Positions 21,501 through 31,329 of a stretch of 64,000 bases of DNA are shown one piece after another. Under the pieces are notes generated by a model, which saw only the letters and a list, made by a program, of their open reading frames with translations, searched no databases and was not told where the DNA came from. The position numbers were made by a program, and so were the translations under genes. The stretch comes from Hygrocybe punicea (Eukaryota; Basidiomycota; Agaricomycetes; Agaricales; Hygrophoraceae), in contig OY744466.1 in the NCBI GenBank assembly GCA_963556145.1, positions 4,092,001-4,156,000 on the forward strand, written 5' to 3'. Every line of letters begins with the position of its first letter. Position 1 is the first letter of the stretch.

Positions 21501-24500
21501 ATGCAATAATTCAAAGCACAGGTAATACCAAAATTACAACATTCTTATTTTGAAAATGCACAATCTCTCACTCTTAGCTTTATCTCTCACATGAGCTACT
21601 TATTCCCAAACAAAATTTATATATATAACAACCAGAAATTACCCCACTTGGAATTTTGTGCCTTTTTTATTTAATATTACTCAAATCTCAATTGGAATCA
21701 GTACACAAACACTCACTATTACTTAGAATGGACATATCAAATTAATTATTATTTTATCCAAATACATAATTAAATAATAAAGGGGTTGGGGGGGAGGAAG
21801 GTAGGTGTGAGTGGGACTGGGACTGGGACTGGGACTGGGACTGGAAGTGGGTGTGGGTGTGGGTGTGGGTATGGGTATGGGTGTGGGTGTGGGCGAACGG
21901 AGTGGGAGTGGGAGTGGGAGAAGGGAGGGTGAAGGGCAGGATGGAAGGGAGGAGGGAGGGGCAGCAGGGAGTGGGAGTGGGAGAGGCAGAGGAAGAGGGA
22001 GGAGACGAGGGCGGAGGGGTGGGATGTACATACCTGTTGCGTTCCCGTTGCCCTCGTCGTCTTCGTCTACGTCTCCGCCGTCCTCGTCCCCGTCGTCCCC
22101 GTCCCCGCCGTTCTGGTCCCTGTCGTTCCCGTTCTCGTCGTTCCTCTCGTTGTCGTCATCGTCCTCGTTGTCGTCGTCATCCCCCGTAGTCCTCGTCGTC
22201 CGCTGGATCGTCGTCGTCGTCTCCGTCGTCCTGTCGTCTCTTCGCTGGCCGTCTCCGTCCCCGTCGTCTTCCCTGGCTGGCCGTCTGTGCCCTCATCGCC
22301 TCTGTCCTCGTCGTTGCCTGCCATCCGCCGTTTCGGCCCTTCAGTTTGGCGTTGACGTGACGTGGCGCGGGCAAGCGTGTTGCGGTCCATTCCCGGCACA
22401 GCAATGAGAAAGTTCTACATAAAAACAACAATATTAGCTAGCATAGTAATGGATAATAAATTTGAGAAATCTACTTACCTTCTACTTGATTTTGCTGCTG
22501 CTGTTTTCGTGGACGCATCGTGGAGTACGCGACGAATCGCCGACGATTGAACGCACGCCGGAGGTTGCCGATTGCCCAAACGGGTGCGAGTTGCCTTATA
22601 TGTAAGCATGATCTGACTTTTCTCAATGTTATTGCATAGAGCACAACAACTTTGTAACACATTTAAGACCATGAGGGGATAGAAGTAGCCTATAACTACA
22701 TCCTCCCCAAATTTTGTATTTTATTATGCCCTACATAGAGAGATATTTATGATTCATTGATACCTCCCTGCCAATTTCAGACCCTTAAAGTGCAACTTTA
22801 CCAATATTGCTCTGAAAAATATGAAAATAATTGTGAAACTACTATGTAAAGTATCTATTGTATTGATGATCAGTGCCTGGCACTTGGTGGTCCCAGAAAT
22901 CTGTTGTAGCCAAGAAATGAAAGGTTCAGAGTAAAGCTGAAGTTTGGACTCGGTTGATGGGTCAGCCACAATGCACAATTCTGTGCATTTGCTTGGCTGC
23001 AACAAAGGTCCTGGTCCACCAACAATCAGGCACTTATGTGTACCACAATGAGTACTTCTTCAAGTACTCCTTAGATTAATTTCAGATTTTTAAGACAAAG
23101 TTAGATCATTAAGGGTCCAATTCTGGCAGAGGAATGGAATAAATGGTGAATAGCTCTTTACGCAGGGCCGAATAAAATACAAAATTTGACATGAGGGTAG
23201 GTATACTATATTTACATCTTTTGAGGATCTGACTTTGGGTATGCATGCATTGTTGTGCATGCCAGAAGATTCAAAAGCTTCAGCCACACATCCATGTTTG
23301 GCAACTCGAACCCGTTTGGGAAATCGGCAACTGCCGGTTGGCTTTCACGCGACTTCAAACGACTCGTTTTCAACAACGCGTCAACAACAGGAACGCGTCA
23401 ACAACAGGAAACGGGTGCAGAAGAGCACCCAAGGTAATGTCTTTTTTGAATTTTTTGTGAGTTGTATGCTAATGTTTATAATGATTGCAGCTACACCCAC
23501 GACAAACACAGGCGAACCCAACACCAGCCCAGAAAACAACGCCACGGCCACCCCAGCAAACAGAACGGATGCCGATGAAAACGGCCACGGAAACGAGGCC
23601 GCGAGGCCGGGTACGAGGATGCGCCAACGACCGAGACAGACGTCCGAGACAACCACAGCGGCAACGACGAGGACAGAGACGACGAGGGCAGAGACGGCCA
23701 GCCAGGGGACGACGACGGGACGGAGACGGCCAGCGAGAGGACAACAGGACGACGGAGACGACAGGACGAGGGAGACGACGACGACGATCCAGCGGACGAC
23801 GAGGACTACGGGGGATGACGACGACAACGAGGACGATGACGACGACGAGGGGAACGACGGGAACGGGAACGACAGGGACCGGAACGCGGAGACGGGGACG
23901 ATGGGGACGGGGACGACGGGGACGGGGACGGCGGGGACGGGGACGACGGAGACGTAGACGAAGACGACGAGGACGAGGGGAACGCAACGGGTACGTACAT
24001 CCCACTCTCCGCCCACTCCTCCTCCCTCTCCTCCTCCCTCTCCTCCTCCCTCTCCCTCTCCCTCTCCCTCTCCCTCTCCCTCTCCCTGCTGCCCTTGCCT
24101 CCTGCCTTCCCACCTTCCCACTTCTCCCACTCCCACTCCCTTCTCCCACTCCCACCTTCCTCCCACTCCCACTCCCACCTTCCTCCCACTCCACACCCAC
24201 CTTCCTCCCACACCCACACCCACCTTCCTCCCACACCCACACCCTTCCTCCCAGTCCACACCCACCTTCCTCTCACCTGCCTCCTGCCCTTTACTATTTA
24301 ATTATGTATTTTAATAATCATTAAATGTATGTGTCTATTTTAAGTAATAGTAAGGTTATATATATTGATTCCAATAGAGAATTGAGCAATATTAAATAGA
24401 AAAGCACAATATTCCAAGTGGGGTAATTTCTGGTTTTGCCATAGATTGGCATTGGGGATAAGTAGCTCCTGTAATGGCTGATGGCTGATAGTAAAAGTAA

Positions 24501-26904
24501 GATATTGTGCAGTGTCAAAATAATAATTGTGTAATTTTGCTATTCCCTGTGCTGTTAATAATTGCATTCAAATTATATTACATCATACATTTATGTGAAG
24601 TACAGATTGAAACATTTTGATTACTTTATATATATGGCAGGTTCTGAATAAATATTGGTTTGAGCTGTTGTGAGCTCTGTCAATGTTGTCAACATTAAAT
24701 ACATGCAGGCAGAGTGGGATGTGGCTGGGCCCATGTCAAAGCAAAAGCGGGCTCCTGGTCAACCTAATCCTGCAGTGAGAGCTGGGCCAGGGTCAACCTT
24801 ATTCTGCAGCAAGAGCAGGGCCATGTCAACCCAATGCTGGAGCAATGGCCAGACCCTCATGAATCCAAACCTGTGACATGGGTGGGTCTGGGGTCAATGC
24901 AATGCTACAGGACAGGCTGGACCCCAATCAACCTACCCTACAGTGAGTGCTGGATGTGGGTCAACAAAGTGCTGCAGCAAGAGCTGGACCCTGGTCAACA
25001 CAAGCCCTGCAGCAAGTGCTGGACCCAGGTCAACCCAGTGCTGCAGCAATAGCTGGAGCCCGGTCAACCCAAGCCTGCAGGAAGAGTGGGACCTGGGTCA
25101 ACCCAAGCCCCGCAGCAAGTGCTGGACCCCGGTCAACCTGGTGCTGCAGCAATATCTAGACCCTGGTCAACCCCAGCCCGGCAGCGAGTGCTGGATCTGG
25201 GTCAACCCAGTGCTGCAGCAATATCTGGACCCCGGTCAACCCGGTGCAGCAGCAATAGCTGGACCCAGGTCAACCCTGTGCTGCAGCAAGTGCTGGACCC
25301 AGGTCAACCCGGTCCTGCAGCAATAGCTGGACCCCGGTCAACCCAGTGCTGCAGCAATACCTGAACCCTGGTCAACCCAGTGCTGCAGCAATAGCTGGAC
25401 CCTGGTCAACCCAAGCCTGCAGGGAGAGCTGGACCCAGGTCAACCCAAGCCCCAAAGCAAGTGCTGGAACCAGATCAACCCAGTGCTGCAGCAATAGCTG
25501 GACCCAGGTCAACCCAAGCCCTGCAGCAAGTGCTGGATCTGGGTCAACCTGGTGCCACAGCAATATCTGGACCCCGGTCAACCCAGTGCTGCAGCAATAG
25601 CTGAACCCTGGTAAACCCGGTGCTGCAGCAATACCTGGACCCCAGCCACCCCACCCTGCAGGAAGTGCTGGGCCTGGGTCAACCCAGTGCTGCAGCAACA
25701 GCTGGACCCAGGTCAACCCAAGCCTGCAGCAAGAGCTGGTCCACGGTCAACCCAGGTCAACCCACGTTGCTTGCACAGCTGGACCTGGGTCAACCCAACC
25801 TTCCCAGAATAGCTGTCCTGGGTTAACCTACCCCATGGCAGAGCTGACACTGGGTTGACCCACCCTGCCAACCTTGACCAGCAAGAGCTGTACCTGGGTC
25901 AACCTACCACCCCACATTTCCCCAGCAAGAGCTGTCTCTTGGGTTAACCTACCCCCCCAGCAAGCAACTGCGCTATGTGTACCTACCTTTTGCAACTATA
26001 TCTGCGATTGGGTTAACCAAAACGACTGGGTCTACTGTATATTATTAGCACATTCACACATGTAATTATAGATCATACCTTCATCGTCCTCCGCCACATC
26101 GGCATCGACGAGGACACTATGTCCTTTACACCAAGCAATAACATGACCGATGATTTCGAGCTTTGTGGCGTCCGGAAGCCCACCGAACGACCAATTTGCA
26201 GAGGTTCCGCTGTGCCATGCTGGCACAGATTCGTCGTATTTCGCCCAATCTATGATGCCAGATGTCATAATCCATTTGTCTGCCAATGCGTATATATACT
26301 CACCGAGGTCCTCTGGCATGGTCTCGGTGCTAACAGCGTCATGTTGAATCAATGCCGATGGAGAATGCTTGCCGACATAAAACTCTTTGAGGAGCCAATC
26401 GTCGAAAATCTTGCTTCGCCAGTCACGGGCAACCTCGTTGGCCCGTTTTGCGACCAAACCCTCTGCCCAAATTTCGTCCATGACGGTGTCGGTATACTTG
26501 AGGTAATCCCGAAGTAAATCGGTCCCTTCCTTATCGTTTTTGACGTAGTCCGGCGAGTAGTGGGGTGCCTTGTTGTATGCGACGGCTGCTGTCGCGTAGA
26601 TGTACATATCCATTTGATAAATCAATCGACGCAGCGGTTCCTCGTATCGTTCGGGCATTTCCCGCCATAACTCGCCTCGGGCGGTGGCATCGTGAGGGTG
26701 GGTCTTCAGTACATAGAGATTACGAGAGAAGACGGGAACGGTGCCGGATTCCTTGTTGGGTGCCGGAATCTTCGGCGGGACCATGTACTGGATTTGGAAG
26801 ATGCGATGCAGCTCCTGCAGCTTTTTGGGCGGCGCATCAGGCCAGTATTTGAAAGCCGCGGGATTGACGGCGGGAGTCGAAGTTTTGATGACTGGCAAGG
26901 ACAT
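18549..26904 (-). CDS. Gene X copy A (one intron carries a 6.4-kb foldback element)
   Basis: Exon 1 starts at ATG 26902-26904 (MSLPVIKTSTPAVNPAAF) and runs to the donor after PEDL near 26305. Exon 2 (DWAKYDESVPAW...) ends with an acidic AEDDE near 26080. The next intron contains the foldback element 19604-26037; the exons resume near 19585 (QGKGKGKAKS) and continue to the stop at 18549-18551. The N-terminal 260 residues form a conserved, probably globular region with no recognised family. The C-terminal half is Lys/Pro/Ser-rich and acidic, ending SKLDPGP. Copy B at 36888 has the same exons without the insertion. Whether the long intron is spliced is unknown. A nuclear protein is a reasonable guess; no function is proposed. 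Confidence 0.65.
19680..21415. repeat. 34-bp minisatellite in the left foldback arm
   Basis: Tandem units of about 34 bp reading GGGTTGACC.GGGTCCAGC and TATTGCTGCAGCACT, roughly 40-50 units. The right arm (24690-25960) holds the inverted equivalent but is about 440 bp shorter, so the two arms have gained or lost units since they formed. Long ORFs here are repeat artefacts. Confidence 0.85.
21783..22350. repeat. Purine-rich and CGT microsatellites, left arm
   Basis: GGGACT, GGGTGT and GGGAGT runs (21783-22020) are followed by CGTCGT/CCCCGTCGT repeats (22035-22320). The mirror version lies at 23640-24290. Strong strand asymmetry could favour triplex or slipped structures. Confidence 0.8.
22178..22675 (-). 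CDS. Possible two-exon ORF in the left foldback arm
   Basis: Minus-strand reading from about 22672 contains TRTRLGNRQPPA. It continues through a GTAAGT...TAG intron (about 22480-22418) into a basic, then Asp-rich region ending near 22178. The right arm encodes a related frame with TRTRLGNRQLPV. The match between arms could simply reflect the inverted repeat, so coding status is uncertain. No domain recognised. Confidence 0.3.
23235..23957 (+). CDS. Possible ORF in the right foldback arm
   Basis: The frame contains TRTRLGNRQLPV, then an Asn/Thr-rich and Arg/Asp-rich low-complexity tail. A GTAATG...TTGCAG intron (about 23433-23490) fits in frame but is also open when unspliced. It mirrors the minus-strand ORF of the left arm. 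Likely low-complexity protein or non-coding; no function is suggested. Confidence 0.25.
   Translation: MGMHALLCMPEDSKASATHPCLATRTRLGNRQLPVGFHATSNDSFSTTRQQQERVNNRKRVQKSTQGNVFFEFFVSCMLMFIMIAATPTTNTGEPNTSPENNATATPANRTDADENGHGNEAARPGTRMRQRPRQTSETTTAATTRTETTRAETASQGTTTGRRRPARGQQDDGDDRTRETTTTIQRTTRTTGDDDDNEDDDDDEGNDGNGNDRDRNAETGTMGTGTTGTGTAGTGTTET
24690..25960. repeat. 34-bp minisatellite in the right foldback arm
   Basis: Inverted counterpart of the left-arm array, with units such as GCTGGACCC.GGTCAACCC and AGTGCTGCAGCAA. It has fewer units than the left arm. Confidence 0.85.
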
Positions 26905-27258
26905 GGTAGCTGTAGTAGAATCTTTGTGGTGGGCGTCTGAGGGAAAAAAACGAGGGGAACGGAAAACGTTGGATGTCAGGGTCGATGCCCTAGCCTATGA
27001 AGCAACTGGCCAGGTCAGATGACCTGTCAACGACACATGTTCGGCATTGTATACATTGATCGGACACGCGGTGTACAAATAACATACAACCAAACAGATT
27101 CTGAAGTTGTGCCATAATACATCCTTAAAATGTCGATAAGCGCTATTTGTCATGTAGCTATACAAATATATATTGTTAACTTGTGACACATCGAAGAGAT
27201 CGAACATGCTTGATGTTAATATACATAATGGTATGGTCATTAACATAGACAATGGATT
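26905..27258. other. Upstream region of gene X copy A
   Basis: Probable promoter side of gene X copy A. A short CGACACATGTTCGGC motif lies near 27030; a similar GCCGAACATG lies upstream of copy B (about 36738). No other feature is supported. Confidence 0.35.
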
Positions 27259-27432
27259 ATGGAACGCTTGTCGAACACTCGTCGAACAGGCCGAACAGTG
27301 TTCGAAAAGTGTTTGACAAGTCAATGCTACGTCAATAAATCAAGTGGAATATATATTAACGTAGCAATGACTTGTCGAACACTTGTCGAACAGGCCGAAC
27401 ACTGTTCGACAAGTGTTCGACAAGTCATTGCT
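27259..27432. repeat. TTCGACAAG palindromic repeat, two units
   Basis: Two inverted-repeat clusters of the form CTTGTCGAACACTTGTCGAA / CAGGCC / TTCGACAAGTGTTCGACAAG, separated by a short AT-rich spacer. The same module occurs at 47750-48110 and 61915-63135. Confidence 0.8.
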
Positions 27433-27435
27433 ACG

Positions 27436-27664
27436 TTACGAGTCCCTATAAGGGAATCGTTCTATACGGTGGATTTTTCAACTCAGGGTCAGACTCTAAT
27501 TTGCCAAGCCGTGGGAACAATTGTTGCAAACTGTAGGAACAATTTTGAAGCCCTGTGAATAAATTTGAAACCGTGTGACTGCTGACTTTGTAACTGTGAG
27601 AATTTGTTGTCTCAAATGAGCAAGAACAATAAGGTCACCAGATCAAAGGTGCCAAGTTGGGAAA
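27436..27664 (+). repeat. Dispersed repeat R1, copy 2
   Basis: About 229 bp, starting TTACGAGTCCCTATAAGGGA and ending near CCAAGTTGGG. It directly abuts the palindromic repeat to its left. Same family as 5341-5570. Confidence 0.75.
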
Positions 27665-28853
27665 GTGTAGTCCACTGCTAAGTCGACTTCATGACAATAA
27701 TCGTATTCTTTGTTGGTGTAATGTGCATTATGACATATGGATGAGTTGAAAACCTGTCTGAACAGTACTGAGAGTTCTGTATTGTCCAACTAGTATCCCT
27801 GCTGTATTCTGAGGAATTGCCAGTGCAATATAGACTGAATGAACCAGATATGATATCTTTGTTTACAGATACATATAACAGCTATGTACATTGGAATCAC
27901 AAGGAACAGGTTTAACACTGGTTTAACCAGCGGGTTCATCATTTTTCGGCACAAAGTGTTTTGCAGATGTCCCTACCTGAATCCGGGGCATTGCAATTGC
28001 ACAAATAATAGCAGAAATAAAAGTCTGGACAGTTGTTGGATGTGCATTATGTGCCATATTTGACATCCCATATTGAAGCAGAGAAAGTGCAAGCAGAGCT
28101 ATCAACATTGAGAAACTATGGAGTTCACACATTGGTACCCCAGATGCTGTTTCAATGTATTCATTGAATGGGCTCATAAGGGTGAGGTGTATAATTTGTT
28201 GATGTTTCATCAAAGGACACGAAAATAGTACAATAAATGCAGTCAACTGCATAATGATTCGAGATCCAGACACAAGGACAAGGAACATAATTAGTTCAAG
28301 AGAAGCTCCAATCATGCCAGAACAAAATAATATGATTGGAAAGCAATTATTAAATAGCAAAGCATCATATTTATGGCAGGATGGGAAGAAGTGAAGGTTG
28401 GGCCAAGATACAATCCAATGGTATCAATGCAGGAACATAGCAACATAGGCTTCTCAGTACAGCAGTGAATTTCGTCATCAATTTAGATATAAAGGAGTAA
28501 ATATGCTTGTTGTACCTGCAGATTTCGTCCAGTTAATATGACACGTCTTTGAACAAAAGGTTATGCATCACATATGCGAAGTAAAGGTAGTTTGATTGAA
28601 TTTGTACAATGAATTGTAATTCAGTTTCATGGACCACAAACCGAACATATTGGACATGTTCGGTGTGTTCGGTCAATGTGTTCGGTCAATATGTTCAGGT
28701 TACTATTGTCATATGTGATCAGTACACATTGAACATTGGATATAGTTAGCTATCCAGTGGTGATACAAAGAGAATATGCAAACATTAAATCTGGATTATA
28801 GGTAGATAATGGATTTTCAATAGCTCATTCTCATCTTTTCAGCAAAAAGGCAC
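27665..28853. other. Intergenic with repeat fragments
   Basis: Contains one decayed unit of the 172-bp repeat (about 27960-28010) and one short CCGAACATATTGGACATGTTCGG palindromic segment (28640-28700) related to the 82-bp satellite. The minus-strand ORF at 27923-28360 has no intron signals or similarity to anything in the window and is not called. Confidence 0.45.
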
Positions 28854-29325
28854 ATTGAGAAATTTGGACTTGGTAGAATTTTGGGTGCTGTGTTTTGTAT
28901 CTCATGAAATACTGCTTGGATCAAGATGGTTATACAGTTTATGATTCTGGTTGTATTTCGAGCCTAGTGACAGACAAACATAGTACAGATGCAATGACGG
29001 CTCAAAGGACAAAAATAGAGAAGAATATGGTATATGTACTTCTAGGCCTTGAAAAGATGAACAACCTTCTCCCTCCAGTCTTCTTCATATGAGCTCTTTC
29101 GATGTCATAATTTGACAGTATCATTTTGGGCGTCAAAAAGTACTGGTCTACCTTTTATTTCATCAACAACTCACTATATCCTAAATATTGTTCAAATGTA
29201 ATTACAGGCGTAGATAGTCCTCAAGACATAGTACAACTTCCCTGTATAACCATCTTAATCCAAATAGTATTTCATGAGATACAAAACACAGCACCCAAAA
29301 TTCTACCAAGTCCAAATTTCTCAAT
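28854..29325. mobile_element. Foldback MITE-like element with 84-bp arms
   Basis: Arms 28854-28937 and 29242-29325 are close inverted copies (ATTGAGAAATTTGGACTTGG...). The loop of about 304 bp is non-coding. No target duplication could be confirmed. Confidence 0.65.
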
Positions 29326-29411
29326 CGATTCAAAAAGGTGCAGTTGCTGCCATCAGATAGCAAAACAGCTGTAACATATCAACGGGTTGAGTACACATAC
29401 AATATTATACA

Positions 29412-30667
29412 TTAGCATCGGTCTATATTCATATTATAGAAGCGTTGCCTTGTTTCCACAACACCCTCTGCATCATTACCCTCTTCCACATACCCAACAT
29501 GCCGTTTGATGGCTATTCTGGGCTGTGTAGTTGGTGTAGGCAAAGCTGTCTTGTTGCGAATCATAGTTGCTTCCTGAGAATATACATCAGTATTCGTTTA
29601 ATTCTTGATGTATTAAAGTGTTACCTCTGTGAAGTCACTGTCTACTAGTGCCAATGACCGTAGATTCAGAATCATCTTGAATTTATCCTTCTTTACCGGA
29701 ACTGCCGATATTGTAAACTGAACCTCCACTATATCACCGATTCTAAAGCAAGTTGGGTTTGTTGGAATGAAGCTAATAAATATTTCCATCAGTAGGGATG
29801 TGATCCCAATTCATCGTCACTCACCAATGTCGATTTCTATCAGACTTCAACTTGTAATAAAGTACGCAATTGTCCTGGCCATGAAAGTAGCGGGAATTCG
29901 CAAGTGAGGTTAATATGCCTTTTGGATCGATGACATACTCGAATGGAATGTGAGAGGAAGTGTTGTCATGTCGGCGATCAGTGAAATATCGGGTTCCTAT
30001 TGCGAGTGCCATGTAATCCATGTATGTAGAAGGCGTAAAAGCTTGCATTGCTTTGTCAGGAAATTGACGAGCCAGTTTCTGGTGCAGAATCCGAAGGTTA
30101 TCGATATAGGATTGAAAGCCCGTTGTATCAAGGCCAGTTACGACTATGCTTTGACGTATGAAGGGCGTTCGGCGTTCTGGTTGACTATTGCAGTGATTCA
30201 TCAGAATGGTATTCAAGGAATTGATACGAATTTAGCACATACCTGGTTGTTATGGGTGGAAGATCTTTCGCCACCAAAATCGCTTGCAAACTTAATACCA
30301 ATTCTTGATGTTCGGATTCATCATTGGTTGGAAGTGTAAACTTCCAGCAATTTGGAGAGTCAACATGCACAATATTGACATTTGCAATCTGGCAATGCGG
30401 TCAATATGATATACCTTTTCAAATCCAATGACTTACGTTTGTGGCCTTCGCAAGCTGACTTTCATCATCGTCTAAGCGTGCAGATATGATTTCCTGCAGA
30501 TGTTCAGCTGTCAATTTGGTGTCAAATACTAGCCAGTATATATATGGTGGATATTGCTAACATGCACCCTTGAAGTTGTAATAGTTGTCCATCACGTACA
30601 AAGCAGTGGTGAGATGTATATTGCGTGGCACAATTTCGTCCACTTCATGGATTATATCTTCCGCCAT
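29412..30667 (-). pseudogene. g3A: family-3 gene of cassette A, start lost
   Basis: Minus-strand exons match g3B one for one: IVHVDSPNCWKF exon, then IDNLRILHQKL...GTRYFTDRRHD exon, then NPTCFRIGDIVEVQ exon, then a C-terminal exon ending in TAA at 29412-29414. The codon aligned with the g3B start ATG is TTA here (30473-30475). The frame continues upstream through PPYIYWLVFD to an in-frame TAG (30557-30559), beyond which a related 36-residue frame begins at ATG 30665-30667. Either the start lies in an unseen exon or the gene is recently disabled. The C-terminal segment (GDIVEVQ, then about 35 mostly beta-type residues) could be an OB-like fold; this is weak inference. Function unknown. Confidence 0.55.
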
Positions 30668-31329
30668 CACCGATCATATCCATATTTGCTTTTGATGTCC
30701 ATGTGATGATAGCTTTCAGGATCCGTTTTGCTTTTGTTTTTGTATTGCATTCTTCAATATTGAAGTTTGCGTCATTTTGCATAATACGGATCCTTTCCAT
30801 GTCTTTCAAATGCACCACATAATGTTGGTTGTCAGCTGTCTGGTTTGGATATGGTATAGTCAAGCATGTACTCCAGCTTTTCCGCATTAATTCTGCATCA
30901 CAGTATATGTGTGCACAGCATTAAAATTAGCCCCTATCCATTATGCATCAATATCCGTTAGTATACCCCATGTTTCTTAATTTGGCATTATGCATTTTTG
31001 TTTTATGAATACCCCTTTTTGTTTAGTCTCCATTCCTAACTTTAATTGAATTTGTCAACAATTCATGAAATCTACCAGTATAAACTTGTGGCGAATATCA
31101 TGTGGACAGTCATCCATTTTTCATGCATACCTTTGCGCTTTGCATGGAGTACATGGCCCAAGAAGCCTCGTTTGGTATATGAGCATGTGCCAATGGTGGA
31201 TCCTCTGATGTTATTGTTGAAGTTTTGGATTCACCGATTCATCTTAAATTCATAGCTTATTGTTTTTGAGTGATTTAAAGCGTGAGTGGAGATGATATCC
31301 ACTATTCCATCAACTTTTACCGCTCTCCA
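30668..31329. other. Relic of the g3 N-terminus plus probable g2A promoter
   Basis: 30668-30890 still encodes, on the minus strand, a fragment (KAKRILKAIITWTS) matching the N-terminal part of g3C (TRGIILRWTQHN). 30900-31329 is AT-rich with no ORF, and presumably holds the start region of g2A. Confidence 0.4.

Larger units (their letters stand above)
19604..26037. mobile_element. Giant foldback transposon with pogo/Fot1-like ends, 6,434 bp
   Basis: The element begins CAGTAGACCCAGTCGTTTTG and ends with its exact complement, flanked by a TA duplication (19602-19603 and 26038-26039). CAGT... ends with a TA target resemble pogo/Fot1-type Tc1-mariner elements. The inverted repeats are very long: about 2.9 kb on the left and 2.75 kb on the right, around a unique centre of about 700 bp (22600-23280). 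The order of blocks in both arms is a TTGACC minisatellite, an AT-rich spacer, a GGGACT/GGGTGT purine repeat and a CGTCGT/GACGAC repeat. No transposase was found. It lies in an intron of gene X copy A; copy B has the empty site. Confidence 0.85.

Noticed and set aside
21811..22407. Gly/Val-rich and Arg-rich ORFs in the foldback arms
   Set aside because: Derived from GGGTGT and GACGAC microsatellites; open in several frames at once.
27923..28360. Minus-strand ORF of 145 residues in the spacer left of cassette A
   Set aside because: No splice signals, no similarity to any protein in the window, hydrophobic low-quality composition, and overlap with a decayed 172-bp repeat unit. Probably chance.
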